64,000 bases of DNA. Source: Pseudomonas rhodesiae. GTDB lineage: Bacteria > Pseudomonadota > Gammaproteobacteria > Pseudomonadales > Pseudomonadaceae. The position numbers and the translations under genes are program-made. Location of the stretch: positions 310,001-374,000 of the forward strand of contig NZ_VFEU01000003.1 in NCBI RefSeq assembly GCF_007858255.1. The letters run 5' to 3'. Position 1 is the first letter of the stretch. The number at the start of each line of letters is the position of its first letter. The notes under the pieces are model-generated. The model was not told where the DNA came from, did no database searches, and worked only from the letters and a program-made list of their open reading frames with translations. Shown here one piece after another: positions 43,819-54,641 of the stretch.

Positions 43819-44924
43819 GCCATTCATTACTGCTGAACCTGCGCAACCTGGCGTGCGGCTATCAGGACCAACGCGTGGTGCAGAACCTCAATCTGCACCT
43901 CAATGCCGGTGACATCGGCTGCCTGCTGGGCTCCTCGGGCTGCGGCAAAACCACAACCCTGCGCGCCATCGCAGGGTTCGAGCCGGTGTATGAAGGCGAG
44001 ATCAGTCTGGCAGGCGAAGTCATCTCCAGCGCCGGTTTCACCCTGGCGCCGGAGAAACGTCGCATCGGTATGGTGTTCCAGGACTACGCGCTGTTTCCCC
44101 ATCTAAGTGTGGCCGACAACATCGCCTTTGGCATTCGCAAGCACCCGCAAAAAGAGCGTGTGGTGGCCGAGCTGTTGGAACTGGTCAACCTGAAAAACCT
44201 GGGCAAGCGCTTTCCCCATGAGCTGTCCGGCGGCCAACAACAACGTGTGGCACTGGCCCGCGCCCTTGCGCCGGAACCGCAATTGCTGCTGCTGGACGAA
44301 CCATTCTCTAACCTGGATGGCGAATTGCGCCGCAAGCTCAGCCATGAGGTGCGCGATATTCTCAAGGCGCGCGGTACCAGTGCGATCCTGGTCACCCATG
44401 ACCAGGAAGAAGCCTTCGCGGTGAGCGATCAGGTGGGCGTGTTCAAAGAAGGCCGGCTGGAGCAGTGGGACACGCCCTACAACCTCTATCACGAACCGCA
44501 GACGCCTTACGTGGCCAGCTTTATCGGCCAGGGCTACTTCATTCGTGGGCAGTTGAGCTCACCGGAGTCGGTCAGTACCGAGCTGGGCGATCTGCGCGGC
44601 AACCGTGCCTATACCTGGCCTACGGGCGGTGCGGTGGATGTATTGCTGCGCCCGGACGATATCGTCTATGCGCCCGACAGCGCGTTGAAGGCAAGGATTG
44701 TCGGCAAGACCTTCCTCGGCGCGTCCACCCTGTACCGCCTGCAACTGCCGACCGGCGCACAGCTGGAGTCGATTTTTCCCAGCCATGCCGACCACCAGGT
44801 GGGCGCGGAGGTTGGCATTCGTGTCGCCGCTGAACACTTGGTACTGTTCCAAGCGTCAGGCAGCGTTGCGGCGCAAATTCCCCAGCTCGAATCCGGCGTA
44901 CGGCGCTACAGCACTGCCAGCTGA
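43815..44924 (+). CDS. ABC transporter ATP-binding protein (FbpC/PotA-like), no permease nearby
   Basis: The 369-residue ATPase has Walker [11 protein letters not shown] (near 38-47), signature L-S-G-G-Q-Q-Q-R, Walker B L-L-L-L-D-E-P and the H-loop T-H-D-Q-E-E-A; a C-terminal TOBE-type domain (from about 240, [25 protein letters not shown]) places it with iron(III) or polyamine type importers. It begins inside the argF stop codon region. No binding protein or permease gene is beside it, so its partners must be elsewhere. P. aeruginosa has the same argF-ATPase order. Confidence 0.85.
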   Translation: MSHSLLLNLRNLACGYQDQRVVQNLNLHLNAGDIGCLLGSSGCGKTTTLRAIAGFEPVYEGEISLAGEVISSAGFTLAPEKRRIGMVFQDYALFPHLSVADNIAFGIRKHPQKERVVAELLELVNLKNLGKRFPHELSGGQQQRVALARALAPEPQLLLLDEPFSNLDGELRRKLSHEVRDILKARGTSAILVTHDQEEAFAVSDQVGVFKEGRLEQWDTPYNLYHEPQTPYVASFIGQGYFIRGQLSSPESVSTELGDLRGNRAYTWPTGGAVDVLLRPDDIVYAPDSALKARIVGKTFLGASTLYRLQLPTGAQLESIFPSHADHQVGAEVGIRVAAEHLVLFQASGSVAAQIPQLESGVRRYSTAS

Positions 44925-44933
44925 GTCACGAAA

Positions 44934-44959
44934 CGTGTGGGAGTGAGCCGCCTCCCACA
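44934..44959. repeat. REP-like hairpin between the ABC ATPase and ybaK
   Basis: GTGTGGGAG and CTCCCACAC flank an eight-base loop. The arm belongs to the GTGGGAGG REP family; located between convergent genes it may act as a terminator. Confidence 0.65.
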
Positions 44960-44981
44960 CAGCATCTTCAGCCACTGGGAA

Positions 44982-45452
44982 TTATGCCCGGCCAATTTCG
45001 GCGAATTTGGCTTGGGTATGCTCCGCCAGCACTGCCGCCGGCAACTCCACTTCCAACCCTCTCCTGCCTGCGCTGACAAAAATCGTCGCGAAGGGCTGTG
45101 CCGTCACATCAATAAACGTGCGCAAGCGCTTCTTCTGCCCCAGCGGGCTGATGCCGCCCAGCAAATAACCGGTTGAACGCTGCGCGGCCGCCGGATCGGC
45201 CATTTCGACTTTCTTGACCCCCGCCGCATGAGCCAGAGCCTTCAAATCCAGACTTCCGACGACCGGTACTACGGCCACCAGTAATTCGCCCTTCTCGCTG
45301 CTGGCCAGCAAGGTCTTGAACACCTGCGATGGGTCGAGGCCCAATTTCTCTGCGGCCTCCAGCCCATAGGAGGCGGCCTTAGGGTCGTGTTCATAACTAT
45401 GAATACGATGTTCGGCGCGAACTTTCTTCAACAGATCCAGTGCAGGGGTCAT
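44982..45452 (-). CDS. ybaK: Cys-tRNA(Pro)/Cys-tRNA(Cys) deacylase YbaK
   Basis: YbaK hydrolyses Cys-tRNA(Pro) formed by misacylation by prolyl-tRNA synthetase. The 156-residue protein has the conserved Lys in Q-V-F-K-T-L-L (near 48) essential for activity, [14 protein letters not shown], the [14 protein letters not shown] block and [13 protein letters not shown] ([10 protein letters not shown]) is the family start. Single gene, divergent from glpF. Confidence 0.93.
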   Translation of the reverse strand: MTPALDLLKKVRAEHRIHSYEHDPKAASYGLEAAEKLGLDPSQVFKTLLASSEKGELLVAVVPVVGSLDLKALAHAAGVKKVEMADPAAAQRSTGYLLGGISPLGQKKRLRTFIDVTAQPFATIFVSAGRRGLEVELPAAVLAEHTQAKFAEIGRA

Positions 45453-45579
45453 GGATACTCCAAGCGTGGCAAACAGATGGCCAATTCTAGGCCAACCCAG
45501 CACGAAACGCTCTAGTGCGCCCACTGCCGTGACACGCGCCGGGCGTCGGCGACGTGATCATTCATCAGACCCATAGTTG

Positions 45580-45603
45580 GAAAGTGACTGACAGTTCACT
45601 TTC
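45580..45603. promoter_or_regulatory. Perfect palindrome GAAAGTGA-N8-TCACTTTC upstream of glpF
   Basis: Eight-bp arms and an eight-bp spacer between the divergent ybaK and glpF genes. It does not fit the GlpR operator and has no T run, so it is a possible operator of another regulator. Confidence 0.5.
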
Positions 45604-45637
45604 GACCTTTGACAGCGGTCATTCTTGTCTATATTTT

Positions 45638-45649
45638 TTCGTTTCCGAA
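45638..45649. promoter_or_regulatory. GlpR-type operator TTCG-N4-CGAA upstream of glpF
   Basis: TTCGTTTCCGAA has the half-sites and spacing of the E. coli GlpR operator core (TTCG-N4-CGAA). It lies 130 bp before the glpF ATG, close to a TATATT-like stretch. Confidence 0.65.
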
Positions 45650-45778
45650 TACAGTGGGAAATAATCCTACGCATTCGAGCAGTAAGCCGTAACGGAGATG
45701 GGGATCCCCGCCGCGGTGAAAATCGCGCAAGGCCCGTTGAGGCCCAGCGCCAGACAAGAAAAACAATTGAGGTTTTCC

Positions 45779-46633
45779 ATGACAACTGCTCTTCAACAGC
45801 CTTCACTTTCAAGCCAATGCATGGCCGAGTTTCTGGGCACTGCGCTCCTGATCTTCTTCGGTACCGGCTGTGTCGCTGCGCTCAAGGTCGCGGGTGCCAG
45901 TTTTGGCTTGTGGGAAATCAGCATCATCTGGGGGGTCGGCGTGAGCATGGCGATCTACCTGAGCGCCGGGATTTCCGGGGCCCACTTGAACCCGGCGGTG
46001 AGTATCGCGCTGTGCCTGTTCGCCGACTTCGACAAGCGCAAGCTGCCTTTCTATATCCTCGCCCAGATCGCCGGCGCCTTTTGCTCGGCCGCGTTGGTCT
46101 ACACCCTCTATAGCAATCTGTTTTTCGATTACGAACAAACCCACCATCTGGTGCGCGGCACCCAAGCCAGCCTCGAGCTGGCGTCGGTGTTCTCCACTTA
46201 CCCCCATGCACTGCTGAGCACCGCCCAAGCGTTCTTGGTGGAAATGGTCATTACCGCGATCCTGATGGGCGTGATCATGGCCCTGACCGATGACAACAAC
46301 GGCCTGCCACGCGGCCCACTGGCGCCGCTGTTGATCGGCCTGCTGATTGCCGTGATCGGCAGTGCCATGGGCCCGCTGACGGGGTTTGCGATGAACCCAG
46401 CGCGGGATCTGGGGCCGAAGCTGATGACCTTTTTCGCCGGCTGGGGTGAAATGGCCCTTACCGGCGGCCGCGATATTCCTTATTTCCTGGTGCCGATTTT
46501 CGCGCCGATCGTGGGTGCGTGCCTTGGTGCTGCGGCGTATCGCGGCCTGATCGCCCGTCATCTGCCGAGCGCCGCACCTGCTGTAATTGAAACACCTGAC
46601 ACGGCTGTCAACGGCAATACCCGTATTTCCTGA
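45779..46633 (+). CDS. glpF: Glycerol uptake facilitator (aquaglyceroporin)
   Basis: GlpF passes glycerol through the inner membrane. The 284-residue protein has six membrane segments and the two half-helix N-P-A motifs, H-L-N-P-A-V (71-73) and G-F-A-M-N-P-A-R-D (near 207), with Asp after the second as in glycerol-conducting members. AGG-rich sequence before the ATG (TTGAGGTTTTCC) provides the ribosome-binding site. First gene of glpF-glpK-glpR, 75 bp before glpK. Confidence 0.95.
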   Translation: MTTALQQPSLSSQCMAEFLGTALLIFFGTGCVAALKVAGASFGLWEISIIWGVGVSMAIYLSAGISGAHLNPAVSIALCLFADFDKRKLPFYILAQIAGAFCSAALVYTLYSNLFFDYEQTHHLVRGTQASLELASVFSTYPHALLSTAQAFLVEMVITAILMGVIMALTDDNNGLPRGPLAPLLIGLLIAVIGSAMGPLTGFAMNPARDLGPKLMTFFAGWGEMALTGGRDIPYFLVPIFAPIVGACLGAAAYRGLIARHLPSAAPAVIETPDTAVNGNTRIS

Positions 46634-46681
46634 AAGCGCCAGCCTGGCCCCCTGCCCTTCGCGGCCCAGGCTGATTTCTGA

Positions 46682-48214
<1,533 letters not shown>

Positions 48215-48297
48215 GCCAACCTCGGGTTGTAACTGGTAGGGAGCAGATTCCTGCGTCATCATGGGCCACTTTTGTATGGCAGCCCAAAGGACGCCCC

Positions 48298-49053
48298 ATG
48301 AATCTGCCTCCCCGCCAGCAACAAATTCTCGAACTGGTCCGCGAACGCGGCTACGTCAGTATCGAGGAAATGGCGCAGTTGTTCGTTGTCACCCCGCAAA
48401 CCATCCGCCGCGATATCAACCAGTTGGCGGACGCTAATCTGCTGCGTCGCTACCATGGCGGCGCGGCCTATGACTCCAGCGTCGAAAACACCGCGTACGC
48501 CATGCGTGCCGACCAGATGCGCGACGAAAAACAACGCATCGGCGAAGCCATCGCCGCCCAGATCCCCGATCACGCCTCGCTGTTCATCAATATCGGTACC
48601 ACCACCGAATCCATCGCCCGTGCGCTGCTGAACCACAGCCACCTGAAAATTATCACCAACAACCTCAACGTCGCCGCCATGCTCAGCGCCAAGGACGACT
48701 TCGACGTGCTGCTCACCGGCGGCAATGTGCGACGCGACGGCGGCGTGGTGGGCCAGGCCAGCGTCGACTTTATCAATCAGTTCAAAGTCGACTTCGCACT
48801 GGTGGGTATCAGCGGCATCGACGAGGACGGCAGCCTGCTGGATTTCGATTACCAGGAAGTGCGCGTGTCCCAGGCGATCATCGCCAATGCCCGGCAAGTA
48901 ATTCTGGCGGCGGACTCCAGCAAATTCGGGCGCAATGCCATGATTCGGTTGGGGCCGATCAGCCTGGTGGATTGCCTGGTGACTGACCAAGAGCCAGTGC
49001 CGGCGTTGGTGCAGTTGCTGAATCAGCATAAGGTTCGGCTGGAAGTCGTTTAA
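48298..49053 (+). CDS. glpR: DeoR-family repressor GlpR
   Basis: GlpR represses the glycerol genes until glycerol 3-phosphate binds. The 251-residue protein has a DeoR helix-turn-helix (about residues 20-42, [21 protein letters not shown]) and a sugar-phosphate-binding C-terminal domain ([31 protein letters not shown]). It lies 83 bp after glpK; TTCG-N4-CGAA-type sites upstream of glpF and glpD are its likely targets. Confidence 0.93.
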   Translation: MNLPPRQQQILELVRERGYVSIEEMAQLFVVTPQTIRRDINQLADANLLRRYHGGAAYDSSVENTAYAMRADQMRDEKQRIGEAIAAQIPDHASLFINIGTTTESIARALLNHSHLKIITNNLNVAAMLSAKDDFDVLLTGGNVRRDGGVVGQASVDFINQFKVDFALVGISGIDEDGSLLDFDYQEVRVSQAIIANARQVILAADSSKFGRNAMIRLGPISLVDCLVTDQEPVPALVQLLNQHKVRLEVV

Positions 49054-49066
49054 GGCCTTTACTGAT

Positions 49067-49143
49067 GCTATCGGGGGCAAGCCCCCTCCCACACTTTGAT
49101 GTGTACAACCATTCAAATGTGGGAGGGGCTGGCCCCCGATAGC
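49067..49143. repeat. REPIN between glpR and glpD
   Basis: GCTATCGGGGGCAAGCCCCCTCCCACA and its inverted partner enclose about 25 bp. Outer ends GCTATC/GATAGC and the GGGAGGGG core match the REPINs near 54.5 and 58.2 kb. It probably also stabilises or ends the glpFKR transcript. Confidence 0.85.
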
Positions 49144-49271
49144 TATCAATACTCGCTGAATCATCTCGAGCCTTAGACGGGCCAATGTTCACAATTTTTC
49201 CTTTTCCTGCCCTTCGATGAGTTTTTTCAATCGAAGTCGGGTGGCTGTGCCCGCGTTTATCGGCTACCATT

Positions 49272-49283
49272 TTCGCAAATGAA
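49272..49283. promoter_or_regulatory. GlpR-type operator upstream of glpD
   Basis: TTCGCAAATGAA differs by one base from TTCG-N4-CGAA. Right after it GAACAT-TA-ATGTTC forms a second dyad. Both lie within 60 bp of the glpD ATG. Confidence 0.55.
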
Positions 49284-49328
49284 CATTAATGTTCGAATTC
49301 CAATACGAAAAAATCGCGAGGCCAGCCG

Positions 49329-50867
49329 ATGAACCCTTCTACCTTGCCTGCTCCACCGCTTGCCGAAGTCTATGACGTTGCCGTTATTGGCGGCGGGATC
49401 AATGGCGTTGGCATTGCAGCAGATGCAGCCGGTCGTGGGCTGTCGGTATTTCTTTGCGAAAAGGATGACCTGGCCAGCCACACCTCTTCCGCCAGCAGCA
49501 AGCTGATCCACGGTGGTCTGCGTTATCTCGAACATTACGAATTCCGTCTGGTGCGCGAAGCCCTGGCCGAACGGGAAGTGCTGCTGGCCAAGGCGCCGCA
49601 CATCGTCAAGCAAATGCGTTTTGTCCTGCCGCACCGCCCGCACCTGCGCCCGGCGTGGATGATTCGTGCTGGGCTGTTCCTCTATGACAACCTGGGCAAG
49701 CGCGAAAAACTCGCGGGTTCCAAGAGCCTCAAGTTTGGCCCGGACAGCCCACTGAAAAGCGAAATCACCAAAGGGTTCGAGTATTCCGACTGCTGGGTCG
49801 ACGACGCCCGCCTGGTGGTGCTCAACGCCATGGCCGCCCGTGAAAAAGGCGCCCATATCCACACCCAGACCCGGTGCGTCAGCGCCCATCGCAGCAAGGG
49901 CCTGTGGGAAATGAACATGGAACGTGCCGACGGCAGCCTGTTTTCGATCCGCGCCCGTGCGTTGGTGAATGCCGCCGGCCCATGGGTGGCCAAATTCATC
50001 AAAGATGACCTGAAACTGGATTCGCCCTACGGCATTCGTCTGATCCAGGGCAGCCACCTGATCGTGCCGAAACTGTATGAGGGCGCCCACGCGCACATCC
50101 TGCAGAACGAAGACCAGCGCATCGTCTTCACGATTCCGTACCTGAATCATCTAACTATCATCGGCACCACCGACCGCGAATATACCGGCGACCCGGCGAA
50201 AGTGGCGATCACCGAGGGCGAAACCGACTACATGCTCAAGGTGGTCAATGCCCACTTCAAGAAGCAACTGAGCCGCGATGACATCGTGCACACCTACTCC
50301 GGCGTACGCCCGTTGTGCAACGACGAGTCGGACAACCCATCGGCGATCACCCGCGACTACACCCTGGCACTGTCCGGGAGTGCGGGCGAGGCACCGATCC
50401 TGTCGGTGTTCGGTGGCAAGTTGACCACCTATCGCAAGCTCGCCGAATCGGCCATGGCCCAACTGGCGCCGTACTTCACGCAGATGCGTCCTAGCTGGAC
50501 CGCCACGGCCAGCCTGCCGGGTGGTGAGGACATGAGCACGCCCGAAGCGCTGGCCGAGGCGATTCGCGCCAAGTTCGATTGGGTTCCGAGCGAGATCGCA
50601 CGCCGCTGGTCCACAACCTACGGCAGCCGCACTTGGCGCCTGCTGGAGGGCGTGCAAACCCTGGCTGACCTGGGCGAGCATTTGGGCGGTGGCCTGTACA
50701 CCCGCGAGGTCGACTATCTGTGCACCGAAGAATGGGCCACCCAGGCTCAGGACATCCTATGGCGCCGCACCAAGCTGGGCCTGTTTACCACTGAGCAGGA
50801 GCAGGACAACGTCCAGCGCTACCTGACCAAGGTTGAGCAGAACCGCAGTAAGTTCCAAGCGGCCTGA
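49329..50867 (+). CDS. glpD: Aerobic glycerol-3-phosphate dehydrogenase
   Basis: GlpD is the FAD-dependent membrane-associated enzyme that oxidises sn-glycerol 3-phosphate to dihydroxyacetone phosphate and feeds quinone. The 512-residue protein has the dinucleotide fold V-I-G-G-G-I-N-G-V-G-I-A-A-D-A-A-G (near 19-35), the S-K-L-I-H-G-G-L-R-Y-L-E signature and the C-terminal domain with YTREVDYLCTEEWA. Own promoter with GlpR-type sites; strong terminator 45 bp after the stop. Confidence 0.97.
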   Translation: MNPSTLPAPPLAEVYDVAVIGGGINGVGIAADAAGRGLSVFLCEKDDLASHTSSASSKLIHGGLRYLEHYEFRLVREALAEREVLLAKAPHIVKQMRFVLPHRPHLRPAWMIRAGLFLYDNLGKREKLAGSKSLKFGPDSPLKSEITKGFEYSDCWVDDARLVVLNAMAAREKGAHIHTQTRCVSAHRSKGLWEMNMERADGSLFSIRARALVNAAGPWVAKFIKDDLKLDSPYGIRLIQGSHLIVPKLYEGAHAHILQNEDQRIVFTIPYLNHLTIIGTTDREYTGDPAKVAITEGETDYMLKVVNAHFKKQLSRDDIVHTYSGVRPLCNDESDNPSAITRDYTLALSGSAGEAPILSVFGGKLTTYRKLAESAMAQLAPYFTQMRPSWTATASLPGGEDMSTPEALAEAIRAKFDWVPSEIARRWSTTYGSRTWRLLEGVQTLADLGEHLGGGLYTREVDYLCTEEWATQAQDILWRRTKLGLFTTEQEQDNVQRYLTKVEQNRSKFQAA

Positions 50868-50911
50868 CCTGCCGCCGCATGGCCTTGAGCCTGGGAGTGA
50901 AAACCTGAAAG

Positions 50912-50945
50912 CGCCGCGTTTATTTTGAATAAACGCGGCGTTTTT
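50912..50945. terminator. Terminator after glpD
   Basis: CGCCGCGTTTATT-TTG-AATAAACGCGGCG plus five T, a perfect 13-bp stem. Confidence 0.93.
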
Positions 50946-50984
50946 GCATTTGCCGCTTATACATAGATCGGCTAACCAACGGCA

Positions 50985-50998
50985 TTCGGTTTTCCGAA
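50985..50998. promoter_or_regulatory. AauR upstream activating site 1
   Basis: TTCGGTTTTCCGAA equals the TTCGG-N4-CCGAA inverted repeat reported for AauR in P. putida. Confidence 0.82.
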
Positions 50999-51015
50999 CA
51001 CAGCACCCCACGCTA

Positions 51016-51029
51016 TTCGGTTTGCCGGA
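51016..51029. promoter_or_regulatory. AauR upstream activating site 2 (imperfect)
   Basis: TTCGGTTTGCCGGA lies 31 bp from site 1, about three helical turns, suiting side-by-side dimers. Confidence 0.65.
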
Positions 51030-51105
51030 TCAAAAGGCCGGCGAAATCTCGTAACAGAAACTTAATCACCTTTTAAATCAAACAGTTAACCTTTTATTTC
51101 AAGCC

Positions 51106-51121
51106 TGGCACGACTCATGCT
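51106..51121 (+). promoter_or_regulatory. Sigma54 promoter of aatJ
   Basis: TGGCACGACTCATGCT: GG at -24 and GC at -12 are separated by ten bases as required for RpoN. The start codon of aatJ is about 110 bp downstream, leaving a leader. Confidence 0.82.
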
Positions 51122-51232
51122 CTACACTCTTGGACGATTGCCGAGACGCCTCAGGAGCCGTCACGGACATTCGCTGTACAAGAGAGCCGTTTAGCCGGCT
51201 TCATAAAAAAAACAAATGTCGAGGAAGTATTG

Positions 51233-52159
51233 ATGCGCATCGTTCCCCATATTTTGGGCGCAGCTATCGCTGCTGCTCTGATCAGCACTCCAGTCTTTGC
51301 CGCCGAACTCACCGGCACGCTGAAGAAAATCAACGACTCCGGCACCATCACCCTCGGGCATCGCGACAGCTCCATTCCGTTTTCCTACATCGCGGATGGC
51401 TCGGGCAAACCTGTGGGCTACTCCCACGACATTCAGCTGGCCATCGTTGAAGCCCTGAAAAAAGACCTGAACAAGCCCGATCTGCAGACCCGTTACAACC
51501 TGGTGACCTCGCAGACCCGTATTCCGCTGGTTCAGAACGGCACCGTCGACATCGAGTGCGGTTCCACCACCAACAACGCCGAACGCGCCCAGCAAGTCGC
51601 TTTCACCACCAACATCTTCGAAATCGGCACCCGTCTGCTGGTCAAGAAAGACAAAGATGGCAAGCCAAGCTATGCCGACTTCGCCGACCTGAAAGGCAAG
51701 AACGTCGTGACCACCGCCGGCACCACGTCCGAGCGCATCATCAAGTCGATGAACGCCGACAAGCAGATGGGCATGAACATCATCTCCGCCAAAGACCACG
51801 GCGAATCCTTCCAGATGCTCGAAGGCGGCCGCGCCGTAGCGTTCATGATGGACGACGCCCTGCTGGCCGGTGAAGAAGCCAAGGCCAAGAAGCCGGATGA
51901 CTGGGTAATCACCGGTACTCCGCAATCTTTCGAAGCCTACGCCTGCATGGTCCGCAAAGACGATCCAGCGTTCAAAAAAGCCGTGGATGACGCCATCATC
52001 GGCCTGTACAAATCCGGCGAGATCAACAAGATCTACGCCAAGTGGTTCGAAAGCCCGGTTCCACCTAAAGGCCTGAACCTCAACTTCCCGATGAGCGACA
52101 AGGTCAAGGAACTGATCCAGAACCCGACCGATAAGCCGGCTCCGGAAGTAAAGATCTAA
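51233..52159 (+). CDS. aatJ: Glutamate/aspartate periplasmic-binding protein AatJ
   Basis: The 308-residue solute-binding protein feeds Glu and Asp to AatQMP. A Sec signal (ILGAAIAAALISTPVFA, cleavage after residue 23) precedes the SBP fold: TITLGHRDSSIPFSY, GYSHDIQLAIV, V-D-I-E-C-G-S-T-T-N and the conserved GTTSERIIK. GAGGAAG lies before the ATG. Transcription from the sigma54 promoter under AauSR makes this the induced front gene of the operon. Confidence 0.95.
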   Translation: MRIVPHILGAAIAAALISTPVFAAELTGTLKKINDSGTITLGHRDSSIPFSYIADGSGKPVGYSHDIQLAIVEALKKDLNKPDLQTRYNLVTSQTRIPLVQNGTVDIECGSTTNNAERAQQVAFTTNIFEIGTRLLVKKDKDGKPSYADFADLKGKNVVTTAGTTSERIIKSMNADKQMGMNIISAKDHGESFQMLEGGRAVAFMMDDALLAGEEAKAKKPDDWVITGTPQSFEAYACMVRKDDPAFKKAVDDAIIGLYKSGEINKIYAKWFESPVPPKGLNLNFPMSDKVKELIQNPTDKPAPEVKI

Positions 52160-52352
52160 AAGCTGACTAACCTTATCTCCTGAGGGAGCCAACCCTCCCT
52201 CAGGCGTCTGTTACTACCTGCTGGTTTTAACTTGGAACACTCGACCTGGCGGTTTTCGAGCCGATCGCGTGTGCCTGGCGTTCAACGTCAGGCGGGAATG
52301 GATTTTCCCCAAGCGGGTGCTTGTACATCGATCGATTTCGGGGGAGACCCTA

Positions 52353-53099
52353 ATGAATTACAACTGGGACTGGGGCGTGTTCTTCAAGTCCACCGGCGTG
52401 GGCAGCGAGACTTATCTCGACTGGTACATCGCCGGCTTGGGCTGGACCATCGCCATCGCCGTCGTGGCATGGATCATCGCCCTGCTGCTGGGCTCCATTC
52501 TGGGGGTCATGCGCACCGTGCCGAACCGGCTGGTATCCGGCATTGCGACCTGTTACGTGGAGCTGTTCCGTAACGTGCCGTTGCTGGTGCAGCTGTTTAT
52601 CTGGTACTTCCTGGTGCCCGACCTGCTGCCGCAGAACCTGCAAGACTGGTACAAGCAGGACTTGAACCCAACCACCTCGGCCTACCTGAGCGTTGTCGTG
52701 TGCCTGGGCCTGTTCACCGCGGCCCGTGTCTGCGAACAAGTGCGTACCGGTATCCAGGCGCTGCCACGCGGCCAGGAAGCCGCCGCCCGCGCCATGGGCT
52801 TCAAGCTGCCGCAGATTTACTGGAACGTGCTGCTGCCCCAGGCCTACCGCATCATCATTCCGCCACTCACCTCGGAATTCCTCAACGTCTTCAAGAACTC
52901 CTCCGTGGCGTCCTTGATCGGCCTGATGGAACTGCTGGCGCAAACCAAACAGACCGCCGAGTTCTCGGCCAACCTGTTCGAAGCCTTCACCCTGGCCACG
53001 CTGATCTACTTCACCCTGAACATGAGCCTGATGCTGCTGATGCGCCTGGTCGAGAAGAAAGTCGCAGTGCCCGGCCTGATCTCCGTGGGGGGTAAATAA
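52353..53099 (+). CDS. aatQ: Glutamate/aspartate ABC transporter permease AatQ
   Basis: One of two permease subunits, 248 residues. It has five or so membrane segments and the E-A-A-R-A-M-G-F coupling loop (EEAAARAMGFKLPQIYWNVLLPQA variant near 165-175) that contacts AatP. The 193-bp gap after aatJ could allow processing to give more binding protein. GGGGGAG precedes the ATG. Its stop overlaps the aatM ATG (TAATG). Confidence 0.94.
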   Translation: MNYNWDWGVFFKSTGVGSETYLDWYIAGLGWTIAIAVVAWIIALLLGSILGVMRTVPNRLVSGIATCYVELFRNVPLLVQLFIWYFLVPDLLPQNLQDWYKQDLNPTTSAYLSVVVCLGLFTAARVCEQVRTGIQALPRGQEAAARAMGFKLPQIYWNVLLPQAYRIIIPPLTSEFLNVFKNSSVASLIGLMELLAQTKQTAEFSANLFEAFTLATLIYFTLNMSLMLLMRLVEKKVAVPGLISVGGK

Positions 53100-53770
53100 T
53101 GGAACTCGATTTCAGCGGTATCATCCCCGCCATGCCTGGGCTGTGGAACGGCATGATCATGACCTTGAAGCTGATGGTCATGGGCGTGATCGGCGGTATC
53201 GCCCTGGGCACGATTCTCGCGCTGATGCGCCTGTCGTCCAGCAAACTGCTGTCGCGTCTGGCTGGCGCCTATGTGAACTACTTCCGCTCGATCCCCCTGC
53301 TGCTGGTGATCACCTGGTTCTACCTGGCGGTGCCGTTCGTGCTGCGCTGGATCACCGGCGAAGACACCCCGATCGGTGCGTTCACTTCCTGCGTCGTGGC
53401 TTTCATGATGTTCGAAGCCGCGTACTTCTGTGAAATCGTGCGGGCCGGCGTGCAGTCGATCCCCAAGGGTCAGATGGCGGCAGCACAGGCCATGGGCATG
53501 ACCTATGGCCAGACCATGCGCCTGATCATCCTGCCCCAGGCGTTCCGCAAGATGACCCCGTTGCTGCTGCAACAGTCGATCATCCTGTTCCAGGATACGT
53601 CGCTGGTCTACACCGTGGGCCTGGTGGACTTCCTCAACTCCGCCCGCTCCAACGGCGATATCATCGGGCGCTCCAATGAGTTCCTGATCTTCGCCGGTGT
53701 CGTCTACTTCATCATCAGCTTTTCCGCCTCGCTGCTGGTCAAGCGTCTGCAAAAAAGGTTTGCCGTATGA
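53099..53770 (+). CDS. aatM: Glutamate/aspartate ABC transporter permease AatM
   Basis: Second permease subunit, 223 residues, HisMQ type, with membrane segments from about residue 15 and the coupling loop [27 protein letters not shown] around residue 127. N-terminus [13 protein letters not shown] is typical of GltK. It shares one base with aatQ upstream and four bases with aatP downstream. Confidence 0.94.
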   Translation: MELDFSGIIPAMPGLWNGMIMTLKLMVMGVIGGIALGTILALMRLSSSKLLSRLAGAYVNYFRSIPLLLVITWFYLAVPFVLRWITGEDTPIGAFTSCVVAFMMFEAAYFCEIVRAGVQSIPKGQMAAAQAMGMTYGQTMRLIILPQAFRKMTPLLLQQSIILFQDTSLVYTVGLVDFLNSARSNGDIIGRSNEFLIFAGVVYFIISFSASLLVKRLQKRFAV

Positions 53771-54501
53771 TCTCTATCAAGAACATCAACAAGTGGTATG
53801 GCGACTTCCAGGTGCTGACCGATTGCAGCACCGAGGTTAAAAAAGGCGAAGTGATCGTGGTGTGCGGGCCCTCCGGCTCGGGCAAATCCACCCTGATCAA
53901 GTGCGTGAACGCGCTGGAACCGTTCCAGAAAGGCGACATCGTGGTCGACGGCACTTCCATCGCCGACCCGAAGACCAACCTGCCGAAACTGCGCTCGCGC
54001 GTAGGCATGGTGTTCCAGCACTTCGAGCTGTTCCCACACCTGACCATCACCGAAAACCTGACCATCGCGCAGATCAAGGTGCTCGGCCGCAGTAAGGAAG
54101 AAGCCACCAAGAAAGGCCTGCAATTGCTTGAGCGCGTCGGCCTGTCGGCGCACGCTCACAAGCATCCTGGCCAGCTCTCCGGTGGTCAGCAGCAACGTGT
54201 GGCGATTGCCCGCGCCCTGGCCATGGACCCGATCGTCATGCTGTTCGACGAACCGACCTCGGCCCTGGACCCGGAAATGGTCAACGAAGTGTTGGATGTA
54301 ATGGTGCAACTGGCTCAGGAAGGCATGACCATGATGTGCGTGACCCACGAAATGGGCTTCGCGCGTAAAGTGGCCGACCGCGTGATCTTCATGGATGCCG
54401 GCAAGATCATCGAAGACTGCCCGAAAGAAGAATTCTTCGGCGACATCAGCGCCCGCTCCGAGCGCGCGCAGCAGTTCCTCGAGAAAATCCTGCAGCACTA
54501 A
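53767..54501 (+). CDS. aatP: Glutamate/aspartate ABC transporter ATPase AatP
   Basis: The 244-residue GlnQ/GltL-type ATPase has Walker [10 protein letters not shown] (near 34-42), signature L-S-G-G-Q-Q-Q-R, Walker B V-M-L-F-D-E-P-T and the T-H-E-M-G-F-A H-loop. It closes the transporter operon; a REPIN follows and may end or protect the transcript before aauS. Confidence 0.95.
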   Translation: MISIKNINKWYGDFQVLTDCSTEVKKGEVIVVCGPSGSGKSTLIKCVNALEPFQKGDIVVDGTSIADPKTNLPKLRSRVGMVFQHFELFPHLTITENLTIAQIKVLGRSKEEATKKGLQLLERVGLSAHAHKHPGQLSGGQQQRVAIARALAMDPIVMLFDEPTSALDPEMVNEVLDVMVQLAQEGMTMMCVTHEMGFARKVADRVIFMDAGKIIEDCPKEEFFGDISARSERAQQFLEKILQH

Positions 54502-54520
54502 GCAATTAAGCCCGAGCCAG

Positions 54521-54609
54521 TGTGGGAGGGGGCTTGCCCCCGATAGCTGTGTGTCAGTCGGTACATCTGTACTGAACCACCGTCATCGGGGGCAAGCCCC
54601 CCTCCTGCA
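54521..54609. repeat. REPIN between aatP and aauS
   Basis: TGTGGGAGGGGGCTTGCCCCCGATAGC is followed by about 35 bp and the inverted ATCGGGGGCAAGCCCCCCTCC. Its inner sequence starting TAGCTGTGTG and including CATCTGTA is almost the same as in the REPIN near 58.2 kb. Confidence 0.88.
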
Positions 54610-54641
54610 TGGCAAGCTCTGGTTGACCCAAGGCATCTGTG

